Below, in pieces: positions 52,839 through 62,361 of a stretch of DNA of 64,000 bases. Numbering within the stretch: position 1 is the first letter of the stretch; each line of letters opens with the position of its first letter. Both the position numbers and the translations under genes were made by a program. The notes beneath the pieces were generated by a model that ran no database searches, was not told the origin of the DNA, and was given only the letters and a program-made list of their open reading frames with translations. The DNA is taken from contig NZ_CP009288.1 in assembly GCF_000756615.1 (NCBI RefSeq), forward strand, positions 5,146,001 to 5,210,000, in the 5' to 3' direction. Source of the DNA: Paenibacillus durus (GTDB lineage: Bacteria > Bacillota > Bacilli > Paenibacillales > Paenibacillaceae).

Positions 52839-53564
52839 TTAATCGACTCTTTTAACAAATATTTTGACCATAACACACAGAAGCGCCAAATGAAATATAA
52901 GCCCAACGCCAAAATCCGCAATAGCAGTATAAGGTCTGCCTTGTTCTATAGCAAAAAACGCTTCAGCCGGCCAATACGTAGGAATCCATGCTCCCAGAAG
53001 CTGCCATGCACCTGGTACAAAATAAGCTGCCGCAGGCCCTGCTATAAGTAATCCGCCTATCTTGGCTAAAGCCAATCCCTCCACCTTATTGGCAGCAAAG
53101 GCTGCAAGGAACAAGGTGTAGCAAGGTGCTTCAATGGCTAATAACAGGAGTATGAAGATTATTCCCGAATGAATTTCAGATCGTCCCGAGAAGATTAAAT
53201 AGGAGGATGAAAGCAAGATACAGAGCATGGATGGCAGAATTAATCTGTATAGCATGTAGCCTCTGCGCATCAGCGGCGTAATCGCATAATAGGAAATGAT
53301 ATTTTCATCGCGTTCATCAAGCATTAGCAGCCCGGTCATCATGCCTGTAAGCATTGGGACAGTCATAACCAGGAAAACTGCGGTAAAGCTGCTGTAGTTA
53401 TATATATCCAACGAATAGCTGCTCATAAGCCAAACTGCGACAATCGGGAATATATATCGCGAAATAACAAGAAGAGCCATAGGAGCTAAGAATCCTGTCA
53501 TCAGCACCGGGTCCAGACCGGCATGGCGAATATCATGGATAAGAAGCGACCGATATTTATTCAT
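52839..53564 (-). CDS. ABC-2 type exporter permease, second subunit
   Basis: A 241-residue membrane protein with six predicted helices. It resembles permeases of the fluoroquinolone-export type (LLMLDERDENIISYYAITPL; RLILPSMLCILLSSSYLIFS). Its start overlaps the end of the first permease gene by eight bases. With the ATPase it forms a heterodimeric exporter. The substrate is unknown. Confidence 0.85.
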   Translation of the reverse strand: MNKYRSLLIHDIRHAGLDPVLMTGFLAPMALLVISRYIFPIVAVWLMSSYSLDIYNYSSFTAVFLVMTVPMLTGMMTGLLMLDERDENIISYYAITPLMRRGYMLYRLILPSMLCILLSSSYLIFSGRSEIHSGIIFILLLLAIEAPCYTLFLAAFAANKVEGLALAKIGGLLIAGPAAAYFVPGAWQLLGAWIPTYWPAEAFFAIEQGRPYTAIADFGVGLIFHLALLCVMVKIFVKRVD

Positions 53565-54267
53565 TTCCCCGTCCCTCCCCTGCCATCAGAACATGGTGTT
53601 CACAGGACCGCTTTGCCCATACATAGATTACTGCATTCCAAATTAGCAATATCCATAAGGAATACAAATAATCGGTTGTCGATATAGCTGAAAATGCCCC
53701 ATTCAGCAATCTCAATGTCCCTTCGGTCGGCAGCACCAGAAAGAGCTTGGAATTCCATATATTCAAATAACCAAGCAGCGGAAGCACAAACGGCAGCGCA
53801 TACGCCTGAGAAAGTAGAATAAAGCTGTTAATGCTATGACAGCGAGCCACAACTCCAATTGACAGAAGCGTCATAAAGCTTGATGTTAAGATGATTCCAA
53901 CCGAGAAAGCCAACGGAGATTCCGGAATTCCGCTTGCGGCTGCATGTATACCCCAAGCTGCCAACAAAGACAACACGGATAATGAACCTGCTTTTGAGAG
54001 CAAATATTCCCTAACACGAATTGGAGTGACAAATAGAGGATCATGGATACCCTGATCCCTTTCCAGCAGCACAATCCCTCCCGCTAGAATAAGACCGAGT
54101 GCACTTGGGTCGCTAAACGTTAACAATACGATTACATTCTCCCGATATCCATCAGGAATAAAATGCAGCAGCACCAAATAGAACGCACAGACAACGATAT
54201 AGACCCAATAGAAGCCATGGCGCCATTGAAAGCGGATGTCAAAGGCAAACGCAGCCCGGAATCTCAT
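53557..54267 (-). CDS. ABC-2 type exporter permease, first subunit
   Basis: A 236-residue membrane protein with six helices. It has AGGIVLLERDQGIHDPLFVT, typical of the cytoplasmic loop after TM2 in ABC-2 permeases, and RVREYLLSKAGSLSVL. The ATG overlaps the ATPase stop (ATGA). It works with the neighbouring permease and ATPase. Confidence 0.85.
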   Translation of the reverse strand: MRFRAAFAFDIRFQWRHGFYWVYIVVCAFYLVLLHFIPDGYRENVIVLLTFSDPSALGLILAGGIVLLERDQGIHDPLFVTPIRVREYLLSKAGSLSVLSLLAAWGIHAAASGIPESPLAFSVGIILTSSFMTLLSIGVVARCHSINSFILLSQAYALPFVLPLLGYLNIWNSKLFLVLPTEGTLRLLNGAFSAISTTDYLYSLWILLIWNAVIYVWAKRSCEHHVLMAGEGRGNE

Positions 54268-55118
54268 GTCAGCTGCCTCCCGGTAACCTCAATAAATATT
54301 TGTTCCAGTGAAGCTTCCATTGAATGAATCGTTTCTATGGGATATTCCCGGATAAGCCGCAAAAATTGCTCATTCTCTCCAATACCATCCAGAGAATATT
54401 CTGCAAGACTTATCCCATTCTGATGGCGGTACTCTAACCGCACTCGCTTGTTTCCTTTTTGAAGCTTCAGCTCACGGGGAGAATCAATCAGCTTGATCTG
54501 ACCGTCTACAATAAAAGCGACCCGGTCGCAGAGCTCCTCCGCGGCTTGCATGTTGTGTGTTGTTATGATTATCGTCTTCCCATTTGCTTTCTTTTCCAGA
54601 ATTAGATCCTTCATCCGTTTGGCATTAACAGGATCGAGCCCGGAAGTCGGCTCGTCCAGAAAGAGGATACTGGGGTCATTCAGGAGTGCCCGGCAGAAAT
54701 TCAGTCTCATCTTCATCCCTTTCGACATTTGGGAAACCTTCATGTTGGCGGCGTCCGCCAGATCAACCTGCTTCAAAAGATGCATCGGTTCCTCTGTACG
54801 TCCCGCATAGAGTGACCGAAAGAGCTTCAGGTTTTCCATTGCCGTAAACTTCGAATAGAAATTCGGAAATTCGAAGGCTACTCCAATTTGCTCGAAATAT
54901 TCCGGCCCGGTATTCCTTATTTCTGTGCCCATAACCATTACGCTGCCCAGATATTTTTTTAAGACTCCGATTAATATCTTTTGCGTCGTGCTCTTGCCCG
55001 CCCCGGATGGACCTAGAAATCCAAACACCTCCCCCTGCGGTATCCTGAAGTTAAGTCCGCAAAGAGCTGGCTCCTGCTGGCCGGGATAGGTATAATAAAG
55101 GTCCTCCACCTGAATCAT
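54264..55118 (-). CDS. ABC exporter ATPase
   Basis: A 284-residue ATPase of the CcmA/NatA drug-export class. Walker A is GPSGAGKSTTQKI, the signature is MSKGMKMRL (in place of LSGGQ), Walker B is ILFLDEPTSGLDP and the switch is TTHNMQ. The C-terminal 60 residues extend beyond the core, as in exporters. It is the first gene of a three-gene operon. Confidence 0.9.
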   Translation of the reverse strand: MIQVEDLYYTYPGQQEPALCGLNFRIPQGEVFGFLGPSGAGKSTTQKILIGVLKKYLGSVMVMGTEIRNTGPEYFEQIGVAFEFPNFYSKFTAMENLKLFRSLYAGRTEEPMHLLKQVDLADAANMKVSQMSKGMKMRLNFCRALLNDPSILFLDEPTSGLDPVNAKRMKDLILEKKANGKTIIITTHNMQAAEELCDRVAFIVDGQIKLIDSPRELKLQKGNKRVRLEYRHQNGISLAEYSLDGIGENEQFLRLIREYPIETIHSMEASLEQIFIEVTGRQLT

Positions 55119-55145
55119 GATATCTCCCCCTTAGGATGAAAATCC

Positions 55146-56504
55146 TTAACCAATTAGCAGTTTCTCTTCTGGATAACGATATTTTTGCTTCTTATTTCGC
55201 TGTGCTAGCGCAAAAGCCAAGGTTAATGGGCCGAGTCTGCCAATAAACATAGTAATAATAATGACCAATTTACCTAAGGGTGAAAGTTCAGGGGTTAATC
55301 CCATGGACATCCCTACCGTTCCGAATGCAGATGTTGCTTCAAATAGCAGCACTAAAAAGTCTTTATGCAGCCGATATTCTGTAATCGTTAAGAGAAATGC
55401 AGCTGCAATTACTACTCCCACGGAAATAGTCATAACTGCCAGTGCTCTGAATATCATTTTTTGAGATATGCGTTTTTTTAAAAGCTGCACATCTTCGTTC
55501 CCCTTCACTGTTGCCATAATGCTTAGTACCAGTACAGCGAAAGTGCTTGTTTTGATGCCTCCGCCTGTCGACCCGGAGGATGCCCCGATAAACATTAAAA
55601 AAATCATGAAAAACTGGGAAGCAGGCATCATACTGGCAACGTCAATCGAATTAAATCCAGCCGTCCGAGTAACTACACCCTGAAAATATCCGGCCCAGAG
55701 TCGTTCGGTCCACGATAGCCCGCCAAACGTTCTGGTATTAAAGAGTTCAATTACGAATATTACCAGAAAGCCAACTAAACAAAGGAGTCCGGATGTAATT
55801 ACAACTACTTTTGAATGAAAGGCAAGGTCTCTCCACCGTCTCTTTCGGTAAAGATCCAGAATCACAGTAAACCCGATGCCCCCGATGATAAATAGAGAAG
55901 TGATTACCAGGTTAATTAATGGATCTCCAACATAGCGGCTCAAGCTATCGGGCCACAACGCAAATCCCGCATTATTAAATGCTGAGACAGCATGAAATAT
56001 CCCGTAGTAGATCGCCCTTGTCAGCCCTAGTTCATCTGTCCATCGAATGGTTAACAATGCGGCTCCAAGAGTCTCAACAATAAAAGCAATAAGGAAGATG
56101 CTAAGTGATAAACGGACAACCCCTTGCGTAGTAACTGAGTTCGCTGATTCCTGGATGAGCAGGCGCTCTTTTAATCCAATCCTTCTCCCCATTACAACGG
56201 CGATCAGCACACCAAATGTCATAAATCCCAATCCGCCAATTTGAATTAAACATAGAACCACAATTTGTCCGAAGGGAGAGAAGGCCATACCCGTATCGAG
56301 AACAACCAGTCCAGTTACGCATACGGCTGAAGTCGAGGTAAACCATGCGTTCAACCAACCCACACTATTCCCCGTTGAAGATGATATCGGCAAAGCAAGT
56401 AATAAAGCACCTAAAAATATTGGAATAGCAAAACCCAGCAGTATAATCCTCGAGGAAGTCAAGCTGAGTTTACCTGTAACCATCGACCAACCTTTTAAAA
56501 ACAT
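55146..56504 (-). CDS. KtrB/TrkH-type potassium transporter
   Basis: The start is set at the ATG at 56,504 (MFLKGWSMVTGKLS), which follows GGAG; the frame is open further but that part overlaps mnhG. It has 452 residues in four M1-P-M2 repeats. The filter glycines are in CVTGLVVLD, NNAGFALW, RTAGFNSI and GTVGMSMG. The gating-loop region IGASSGSTGGGIKTSTF is conserved. KtrB takes up potassium with sodium and needs the KtrA ring, which is not encoded nearby. It closes the Usp-Mrp gene string. Confidence 0.92.
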   Translation of the reverse strand: MFLKGWSMVTGKLSLTSSRIILLGFAIPIFLGALLLALPISSSTGNSVGWLNAWFTSTSAVCVTGLVVLDTGMAFSPFGQIVVLCLIQIGGLGFMTFGVLIAVVMGRRIGLKERLLIQESANSVTTQGVVRLSLSIFLIAFIVETLGAALLTIRWTDELGLTRAIYYGIFHAVSAFNNAGFALWPDSLSRYVGDPLINLVITSLFIIGGIGFTVILDLYRKRRWRDLAFHSKVVVITSGLLCLVGFLVIFVIELFNTRTFGGLSWTERLWAGYFQGVVTRTAGFNSIDVASMMPASQFFMIFLMFIGASSGSTGGGIKTSTFAVLVLSIMATVKGNEDVQLLKKRISQKMIFRALAVMTISVGVVIAAAFLLTITEYRLHKDFLVLLFEATSAFGTVGMSMGLTPELSPLGKLVIIITMFIGRLGPLTLAFALAQRNKKQKYRYPEEKLLIG

Positions 56505-56524
56505 ATTCAGGGCTCCTGTGGCAT

Positions 56525-56908
56525 TTATTTTTGATTTCCAGAGTGCATTTCTCGTTCCAATACCGGCTTCATATCGTCCTGAATACTGTTCTCCCACAGC
56601 TTAACACCCGAACGGTAGGCAGCTCTTCCGTTTAAATGTCCTGCTACCGGTGATGTGATGAAGACGAACACAATGGCGGTAAGCAGCTTGAAGCTGACAA
56701 CCTCCACATAGAACATCATGTAAAGAAAGGCCCCTGCGAGAACACAAAGCACGCCGAGGGTCGCACTCTTGGTTGCCGCGTGCGAGCGTAAATATACATC
56801 CGGCAGACGGACCAATCCAAACGCGCTTAGCCCGCAGAACAGAGCGCCAAACAGCACCAGAACGGCGATAAGCAGTTCACCGGCCATGTTCATCATCTCC
56901 GCGTTCAA
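56525..56908 (-). CDS. mnhG: Mrp antiporter subunit G
   Basis: A 127-residue protein with three helices and the family signature GLVRLPDVYLRSHAATKSAT followed by SPVAGHLNGRAAYRSGVKLW. It is part of the Mrp cation/proton antiporter. Its start lies within the end of mnhF (31-bp overlap); in-frame ATGs a few codons on are also possible. Confidence 0.92.
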   Translation of the reverse strand: MNAEMMNMAGELLIAVLVLFGALFCGLSAFGLVRLPDVYLRSHAATKSATLGVLCVLAGAFLYMMFYVEVVSFKLLTAIVFVFITSPVAGHLNGRAAYRSGVKLWENSIQDDMKPVLEREMHSGNQK

Positions 56909-57170
56909 TCACAACACCTCTTTCGATATATCTGGCCAAAGCCGCTGTTCCTATAAACGTTAGAATACCTATAACAAGGATAATCTCGATAAAATCCTGT
57001 GTTCTCAGCAGCATACAAATTACCGCAATCATAGCCAGAACATTAATGCCTATCGTATCCAGTGCGGCAATCCGGTCAGGACGGGTAGGGCCTTTGATCA
57101 AGCGGTAAGTGCAGGCTAATACGGCTAATGAGAGAATGACCAGCGCAGCCGTCAGAAGGGCTGAAACCAT
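56877..57170 (-). CDS. mnhF: Mrp antiporter subunit F
   Basis: A 97-residue protein with three helices and the signature RLIKGPTRPDRIAALDTIGI. It is required for the Mrp complex. It starts directly at the end of mnhE. Confidence 0.92.
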   Translation of the reverse strand: MVSALLTAALVILSLAVLACTYRLIKGPTRPDRIAALDTIGINVLAMIAVICMLLRTQDFIEIILVIGILTFIGTAALARYIERGVVIERGDDEHGR

Positions 57171-57652
57171 TACCGTGTCACCTCCCTGATCGCTTGTTCA
57201 AATGTGCCTCTAATTTGCTCGGAGAGCAGGTCCGCATCCTCTATATCCATTGCATGGATATAGAGGGTCTGCCCGCTTCCGGATACTTCGAGGGTCAGCG
57301 TTCCCGGTGTCAGACATATCAGGCATGAGAGAAGGGTAATCTCCCAATCCGATGTAAGGCTAGTCTGATAGGCAAAGATTCCCGGACGAATGGTCAGCTT
57401 CGGACGAAGAATATGTCTCATGACCGTAAAGCTGGATACTACCAGCTCCCGCATGAACAGCAGAAGCAATTTCAGAATGGCCCACACCCGCTTAAGGTAG
57501 AAGGGTTCGAACCAAAACCTCCGCAGAAGCAGCAGTACGGCAGCGCCCAGCAGCAATCCCACTGTGAAACGGGAGCCGGACCAATCATTATTAAGCAGCA
57601 TCCACAGGAAGGCAATCATCAGGTTGAGTATAATTTGCAAGGCCATCTTCAT
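57170..57652 (-). CDS. mnhE: Mrp antiporter subunit E
   Basis: A 160-residue protein with N-terminal helices (QIILNLMIAFLWMLLNNDWS) and a cytoplasmic domain with SDWEITLLSCLICLTPGTLT and IHAMDIEDADLL. This fits MrpE. It begins right after mnhD. Confidence 0.92.
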   Translation of the reverse strand: MKMALQIILNLMIAFLWMLLNNDWSGSRFTVGLLLGAAVLLLLRRFWFEPFYLKRVWAILKLLLLFMRELVVSSFTVMRHILRPKLTIRPGIFAYQTSLTSDWEITLLSCLICLTPGTLTLEVSGSGQTLYIHAMDIEDADLLSEQIRGTFEQAIREVTR

Positions 57653-59128
57653 CTACTCCTTCATTACGGCTTCGATGTAAAGTTCGGGATGGGCAAGCAC
57701 GTCGCCGGCCTGCGACACATAGGAATAGACCCATTCCGCCTGAGTTCCCATAAGGATGATTAGAACGAGCAGTGCAGCCGAGACGGCGGCCGCGCCCTTC
57801 AGATTAACCCTTGAACGCTCTCCCTCAGGCTCATCTCCCCAAAAAGCCAGCCTGAATATTTTGATTAGCGAGTACAAGACCAGGAAGCTGGACCCGAGAC
57901 CGATCAGGGATAACGTGAGCATGCCGGCGTCAAGCCCGCCGCGAATGAGCAGCACTTTGCCGGCAAAACCGCTGAGTGGCGGTATCCCCACAATCGCAAG
58001 CGCCAACGTAAAGAACATCCAGCCGATTAGGGGATAACGTTTGATGAGGCCCCCCATATCTTTCAATCGGTCCGTTCCCCCTATTGTGATCACCATCCCT
58101 CCGAGAATAAACAATAATCCCTTGGACAGCATATCGTGAAGCAAATAAAAGACTGCGCCGTTCAGCGAATCCCCGTTGGCCGCTGCCAGGCCGAAAGCGA
58201 CAAAGCCCACACTTATCACCACGTTGTAGTTAAGAATGCGCGGAATATCGTTATAAGCGACGGCCCCCAGTCCGCCCAGAATCATGGCACCCGCTGCCAT
58301 CCAGGCTATCCACGTATGGGTTACTCCCGGATCTTGAATAAATATCAGTGTAAACGTACGAAGAACCGCATAGAGTCCCACTTTGGTCAGGAGCGCGCCG
58401 AACAACGCTCTTACGGCTGACGGAGGAGCACTGTACGATTCCGGCAGCCAAAAGAACAGAAACAGGCCAGCCTTTATGGAGAATACAATCAGGAACAAAA
58501 CAGCAATCACACCCAGCACGCCGCCCTGTCCCGCCTCGGCAACACGCTGCGACAAATGTGCCATATTGAGTGTGCCGGCTGCAGCGTACAGGTAAGCTAC
58601 AGCCGCCACGAAGAGTGTGGATGACACGATGTTAATTAGCAGATATTTCAATGACTCCCGAAGCTGAAGCCTCGTTCCGCCAAGGGAGATTAAGGCATAC
58701 GACGATATAAGCAAGACCTCAAAGAAGACAAACAGATTAAAAATATCTCCTGTAAGAAAAGAGCCGTATACGCCAACAAACAGAAAATTGAAGAAGACGT
58801 AGTAGTAAGCCTTCTCCCGCTCGGTCTCAATGCCGCCGAAGGAATAGAGAAGAATCCCGAAGCTTGTCACTGCTGCGGTCAGCACAAGCAGCGCGGCGAA
58901 CATATCCCCCACAAAAACAATCCCGTATGGCGGCGCCCAGCCTCCCATATGCAGAGTTTGAATTCCGTCCGCACGAATGCGGGAAACCAAAACGATTGCA
59001 ATCGCGATATTAAGTAGGGCGCTGACTATACTGATGAAACGCTGGAGCTGAACCTTCTCCTTCAGAAAAATCAACAGAACAGCGGTACATAGAGGGATTA
59101 AAATCGGAAATACCAACAGGTTGCTCAT
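57653..59128 (-). CDS. mnhD: Mrp antiporter subunit D
   Basis: A 491-residue membrane protein homologous to complex I subunits NuoM/N. Conserved parts include FFEVLLISSYALISLGG, the Lys in FSIKAGLFLFFWLPESYSAP and HDMLSKGLLFILGGMV. It carries one proton path of the Mrp complex. Its start overlaps mnhC by four bases. Confidence 0.94.
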   Translation of the reverse strand: MSNLLVFPILIPLCTAVLLIFLKEKVQLQRFISIVSALLNIAIAIVLVSRIRADGIQTLHMGGWAPPYGIVFVGDMFAALLVLTAAVTSFGILLYSFGGIETEREKAYYYVFFNFLFVGVYGSFLTGDIFNLFVFFEVLLISSYALISLGGTRLQLRESLKYLLINIVSSTLFVAAVAYLYAAAGTLNMAHLSQRVAEAGQGGVLGVIAVLFLIVFSIKAGLFLFFWLPESYSAPPSAVRALFGALLTKVGLYAVLRTFTLIFIQDPGVTHTWIAWMAAGAMILGGLGAVAYNDIPRILNYNVVISVGFVAFGLAAANGDSLNGAVFYLLHDMLSKGLLFILGGMVITIGGTDRLKDMGGLIKRYPLIGWMFFTLALAIVGIPPLSGFAGKVLLIRGGLDAGMLTLSLIGLGSSFLVLYSLIKIFRLAFWGDEPEGERSRVNLKGAAAVSAALLVLIILMGTQAEWVYSYVSQAGDVLAHPELYIEAVMKE

Positions 59129-59469
59129 GGTTTATCCCCCTTGATGCTGTCCATATCATCCGTTCCCAAAGTTTGGTGCGCCCGGTAAGCAAGGACGAGG
59201 AAAAAGGCGCTGACTCCAAAGCTGATCACGATCGAGGTTAGAATTAACGCCTGCGGCAGGGGATCAACATAGGCTTCTGCTTTATCGCTGAGCACCGGCG
59301 CTGCGCCTGTCTTAAGTCCGGCCATTGTCAGAAGAAGCAGATGGACGCCATGTGTTAGCAAGGACGTGCCCAAGATTATGCGCAGAAGGCTCTTCGACAG
59401 AATCAGATATACTCCAATCATAAATAAAATCCCGACCGCAACGGCCATTATTAATTCCATTTCACTCAT
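59125..59469 (-). CDS. mnhC: Mrp antiporter subunit C
   Basis: A 114-residue protein homologous to NuoK with three helices: LIMAVAVGILFMIGVYLIL, GTSLLTHGVHLLLLTM and QALILTSIVISFGVSAFFLV. The start overlaps the end of the MrpA-B gene by eight bases. Confidence 0.93.
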   Translation of the reverse strand: MSEMELIMAVAVGILFMIGVYLILSKSLLRIILGTSLLTHGVHLLLLTMAGLKTGAAPVLSDKAEAYVDPLPQALILTSIVISFGVSAFFLVLAYRAHQTLGTDDMDSIKGDKP

Positions 59470-62314
59470 CCCCCCTTATTGTAAAAATAATGCTCATGGT
59501 CACCCCGACCACAGCCAGATAAACGCCAAGATCAAACAGCACGGCTGTAGCCAGCTCGGTGTCGCCCATAATCGGCAAATGGAAATGGCCAAAGGAATGG
59601 CTTAGGAATGGTGCTCCGAAAGCGAGAGAACCTGCGGCTGTAAGAATAGCAATGAGCAGGCCCATGGCTGTAATCATACGGTAATTCACCGGCATCGCCT
59701 TGCGTACTGTATCCATCCCGAAGGCGATAGCCAACAGAATAAGAGCGGCCGAAGCCATAAGCGCGGCAATAAAGCCTCCTCCGGGATGATTGTGTCCGGC
59801 AAAGAACAGATAGACCGAAAAGGTGATAATAATGATCACGATGACCTTGGACATCGTCTGCAGGATTACATCATTGCTCCTGAAAGGATAAGCCGGTCTT
59901 CCGGGTTTGGCCCCGGCGTACGCCAAATTTCCGGGTTCCATTCTAAGGCTGATCAGGCCAAAGATCCCGAGGGATGCAATCCCCAGCACCATGATTTCGA
60001 ATAAGGTATCGAAGCCCCGGAAGTCAACCAGAATAACGTTGACTACATTCTTGCCTCCTGCCAAGGAATAGCTTTCTTTAAGGAAGAACTCCGAGATGGG
60101 AGCAAACGGACTGCTTCCCATAGCTGCCAGCGCGATAAAGGTCATTGTTATGCCGACGCCCGCGGCAATGATGAGATTCGGCAACTTTAAGCGCATGGGC
60201 GCTTTTTCCTTGCTCAACTTCGGAAGATACCTGAAGCAAAGCAGGAACAGAATGACTGAAACAGTCTCCACAATCATTTGCGTTAAAGCAAGATCGGGTG
60301 CGCGGAAGATGACGAACAGCAGCGTCACCATATAGCCGACAGCACCGGTGAACAGAACCGCATTGACCCGGGATTTGGCAAAAGGTACGGTAACCGCTGC
60401 CAGCAGCATAACGGCAATGACGGCCATTTCATAGAAGGACAGCGGAGCATAATGGTTCATTCCCAGCGATATGCCCTTTTCGCCGAGCATAACACTCGCC
60501 AAGGCAATGATAAAAAAGCTGAAGATATAGAGCAGATAGTGCCGGTTGGAGCCGGTCATATAAAGATTTGTAAAGCGGCCCGAGCCGCGCTCCAGCAATC
60601 GAAGAGATCCATCATACATACGGTTCAGTAAATTTCGTGTGTTCCATTCGCGGTCCAGCATCCGCAATCGGCTGTATCCTCTGAACAACAGCGTACCGGC
60701 CGCAATAACGCCCAGCGTCATGAAGACCTCAGGGGTCCAGCCGTGCCAGAAATGGATAGAGACGCTAAACGTTTCCTCTGGCGTCAGTAATCCGTTATGG
60801 ACGGCGGCCATGGCCGGCTCGATTAATGAATAAGACAGCAGTCCTGGAAAGAAGCCGAATACCACAGCCAATGAAACCAGAACCACCGGGGAAATCAGCA
60901 GGCCAAGCGGCGCTTCATGCGGTATTTTATCCAATTTGTCTTCTTTAAGCTTTCCGGTAAATGTCTTAAAAACCAGGATCATGCTGTAAACAAAGGTGAA
61001 CACGCTCGCGATCCAGGCAACCGCTGGAAACAGGATCATCCACGAGTGTCCATCCAGAACATCGAACTCCCGAATATTCAGTACGGCTGTAAAGAACATT
61101 TCTTTGCTTAAGAAGCCGCTAAGCGGAGGCAGTCCCGCCATGGAGAATGCCCCGATCACCGCTACGGAGAACGTGACTGGCATCAGGGACATTAATCCGC
61201 CAAGCCTGCGCAGATCTCTTGTATTCGTTTCATGATCGACAATACCTACAACCATAAACAGAGATCCTTTAAACACGGCATGATTGATCAAATGGAAAAT
61301 AGCCGCCGCAGTCGCCGAAGCATAAAACAGCGGTTCCTCCGTGCCGGAAGCCAGCGAAGCGGCTGAGCCGAGTCCAAGCAGGCACATGATCAGCCCAAGC
61401 TGGCTGACGGTGGAATAGGCAAGCATGGCCTTCAAATCGGTTTGTTTAATCGCTTTGAATGATCCGTATAAGAGCGTGATTAGACCCGTGAGGGAGACCA
61501 ACCACAACCAAAGGGACTCTCCGGCGAAAATGGGGCTAAGCCGCGCAACCAGATACAGCCCCGCCTTCACCATCGTGGCCGAATGAAGATAGGCGCTGAC
61601 CGGAGTCGGCGCCTCCATGGCATCGGGCAGCCAGATGTGAAACGGGAATTGCGCCGATTTCGTGAAGGCTCCCAGCAAAATCAGCAGCATCGCCGGAATA
61701 ATAAGCGGCTCCTGGGCCAGCATTTGTACCTGGCCGGTCATCTCGCGAATACTGTATGTTCCACTCATCACATAGAGCAGATTGAACCCGGCGAACATCG
61801 CCAGCCCGCCAAAGACGGTGATAAGCATCGACTTCAGCGCACCGTAACGGGATCTTTCCCGGCGGTGCCAAAAGGCGATCAGCAGAAAAGACGTAATGCT
61901 GGTTAACTCCCAAAATCCGTAGAGCACCATTAAATTATCAGACAAAACGACACCAAGCATCGCTCCCATAAACATGAGCAGATAGATATAAAAGCGGGCG
62001 AGCGCTTCCGTTTTGTTCAGATAATAGATGGAATACAAGATCACTAGAGCGCCCATACCGGTAATCAGCAAGGTAAACAAAAGACTGAGGCCATCCAGAT
62101 ATAACGAAATATCGATACCCAGCGAAGGCATCCAGTGTACGCTCTCCCGCGTGTAGTTTCCTTCCTGCACGCCGGGAATTCTCGTTAGAAAATACAGGAA
62201 CAGCGCAGCCGGAATCGGTATAACCATCCAACCCGGATGAATGCGCAATAGACGCTTGACAAGCGGAATCAAGGCAGCCAGCAAAAATGGAATCAAAATG
62301 GCAGCATGCAGCAC
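59462..62314 (-). CDS. mnhA: Mrp antiporter subunit A fused to subunit B
   Basis: A 950-residue protein. Residues about 1-790 are MrpA, homologous to NuoL, with FYIYLLMFMGAMLGVVLSDN, WELTSITSFLLIAFWHRR and KSAQFPFHIWLPDAMEAPTP. The last 150 residues form the MrpB domain (FAGHNHPGGGFIAALMASAA; GDTELATAVLFDLGVYLAVV). MrpB is a separate gene in Bacillus subtilis, and no separate mnhB is present here, so A and B are fused. The complex exchanges Na+ for H+ and supports alkaline and salt tolerance. A GTG start at 62,314 follows AGGAGGAG. Confidence 0.93.
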   Translation of the reverse strand: MLHAAILIPFLLAALIPLVKRLLRIHPGWMVIPIPAALFLYFLTRIPGVQEGNYTRESVHWMPSLGIDISLYLDGLSLLFTLLITGMGALVILYSIYYLNKTEALARFYIYLLMFMGAMLGVVLSDNLMVLYGFWELTSITSFLLIAFWHRRERSRYGALKSMLITVFGGLAMFAGFNLLYVMSGTYSIREMTGQVQMLAQEPLIIPAMLLILLGAFTKSAQFPFHIWLPDAMEAPTPVSAYLHSATMVKAGLYLVARLSPIFAGESLWLWLVSLTGLITLLYGSFKAIKQTDLKAMLAYSTVSQLGLIMCLLGLGSAASLASGTEEPLFYASATAAAIFHLINHAVFKGSLFMVVGIVDHETNTRDLRRLGGLMSLMPVTFSVAVIGAFSMAGLPPLSGFLSKEMFFTAVLNIREFDVLDGHSWMILFPAVAWIASVFTFVYSMILVFKTFTGKLKEDKLDKIPHEAPLGLLISPVVLVSLAVVFGFFPGLLSYSLIEPAMAAVHNGLLTPEETFSVSIHFWHGWTPEVFMTLGVIAAGTLLFRGYSRLRMLDREWNTRNLLNRMYDGSLRLLERGSGRFTNLYMTGSNRHYLLYIFSFFIIALASVMLGEKGISLGMNHYAPLSFYEMAVIAVMLLAAVTVPFAKSRVNAVLFTGAVGYMVTLLFVIFRAPDLALTQMIVETVSVILFLLCFRYLPKLSKEKAPMRLKLPNLIIAAGVGITMTFIALAAMGSSPFAPISEFFLKESYSLAGGKNVVNVILVDFRGFDTLFEIMVLGIASLGIFGLISLRMEPGNLAYAGAKPGRPAYPFRSNDVILQTMSKVIVIIIITFSVYLFFAGHNHPGGGFIAALMASAALILLAIAFGMDTVRKAMPVNYRMITAMGLLIAILTAAGSLAFGAPFLSHSFGHFHLPIMGDTELATAVLFDLGVYLAVVGVTMSIIFTIRGDE

Positions 62315-62361
62315 AGACGAGCACTCCTCCTATACAGACATTATTTTTTATGAATCTTGAA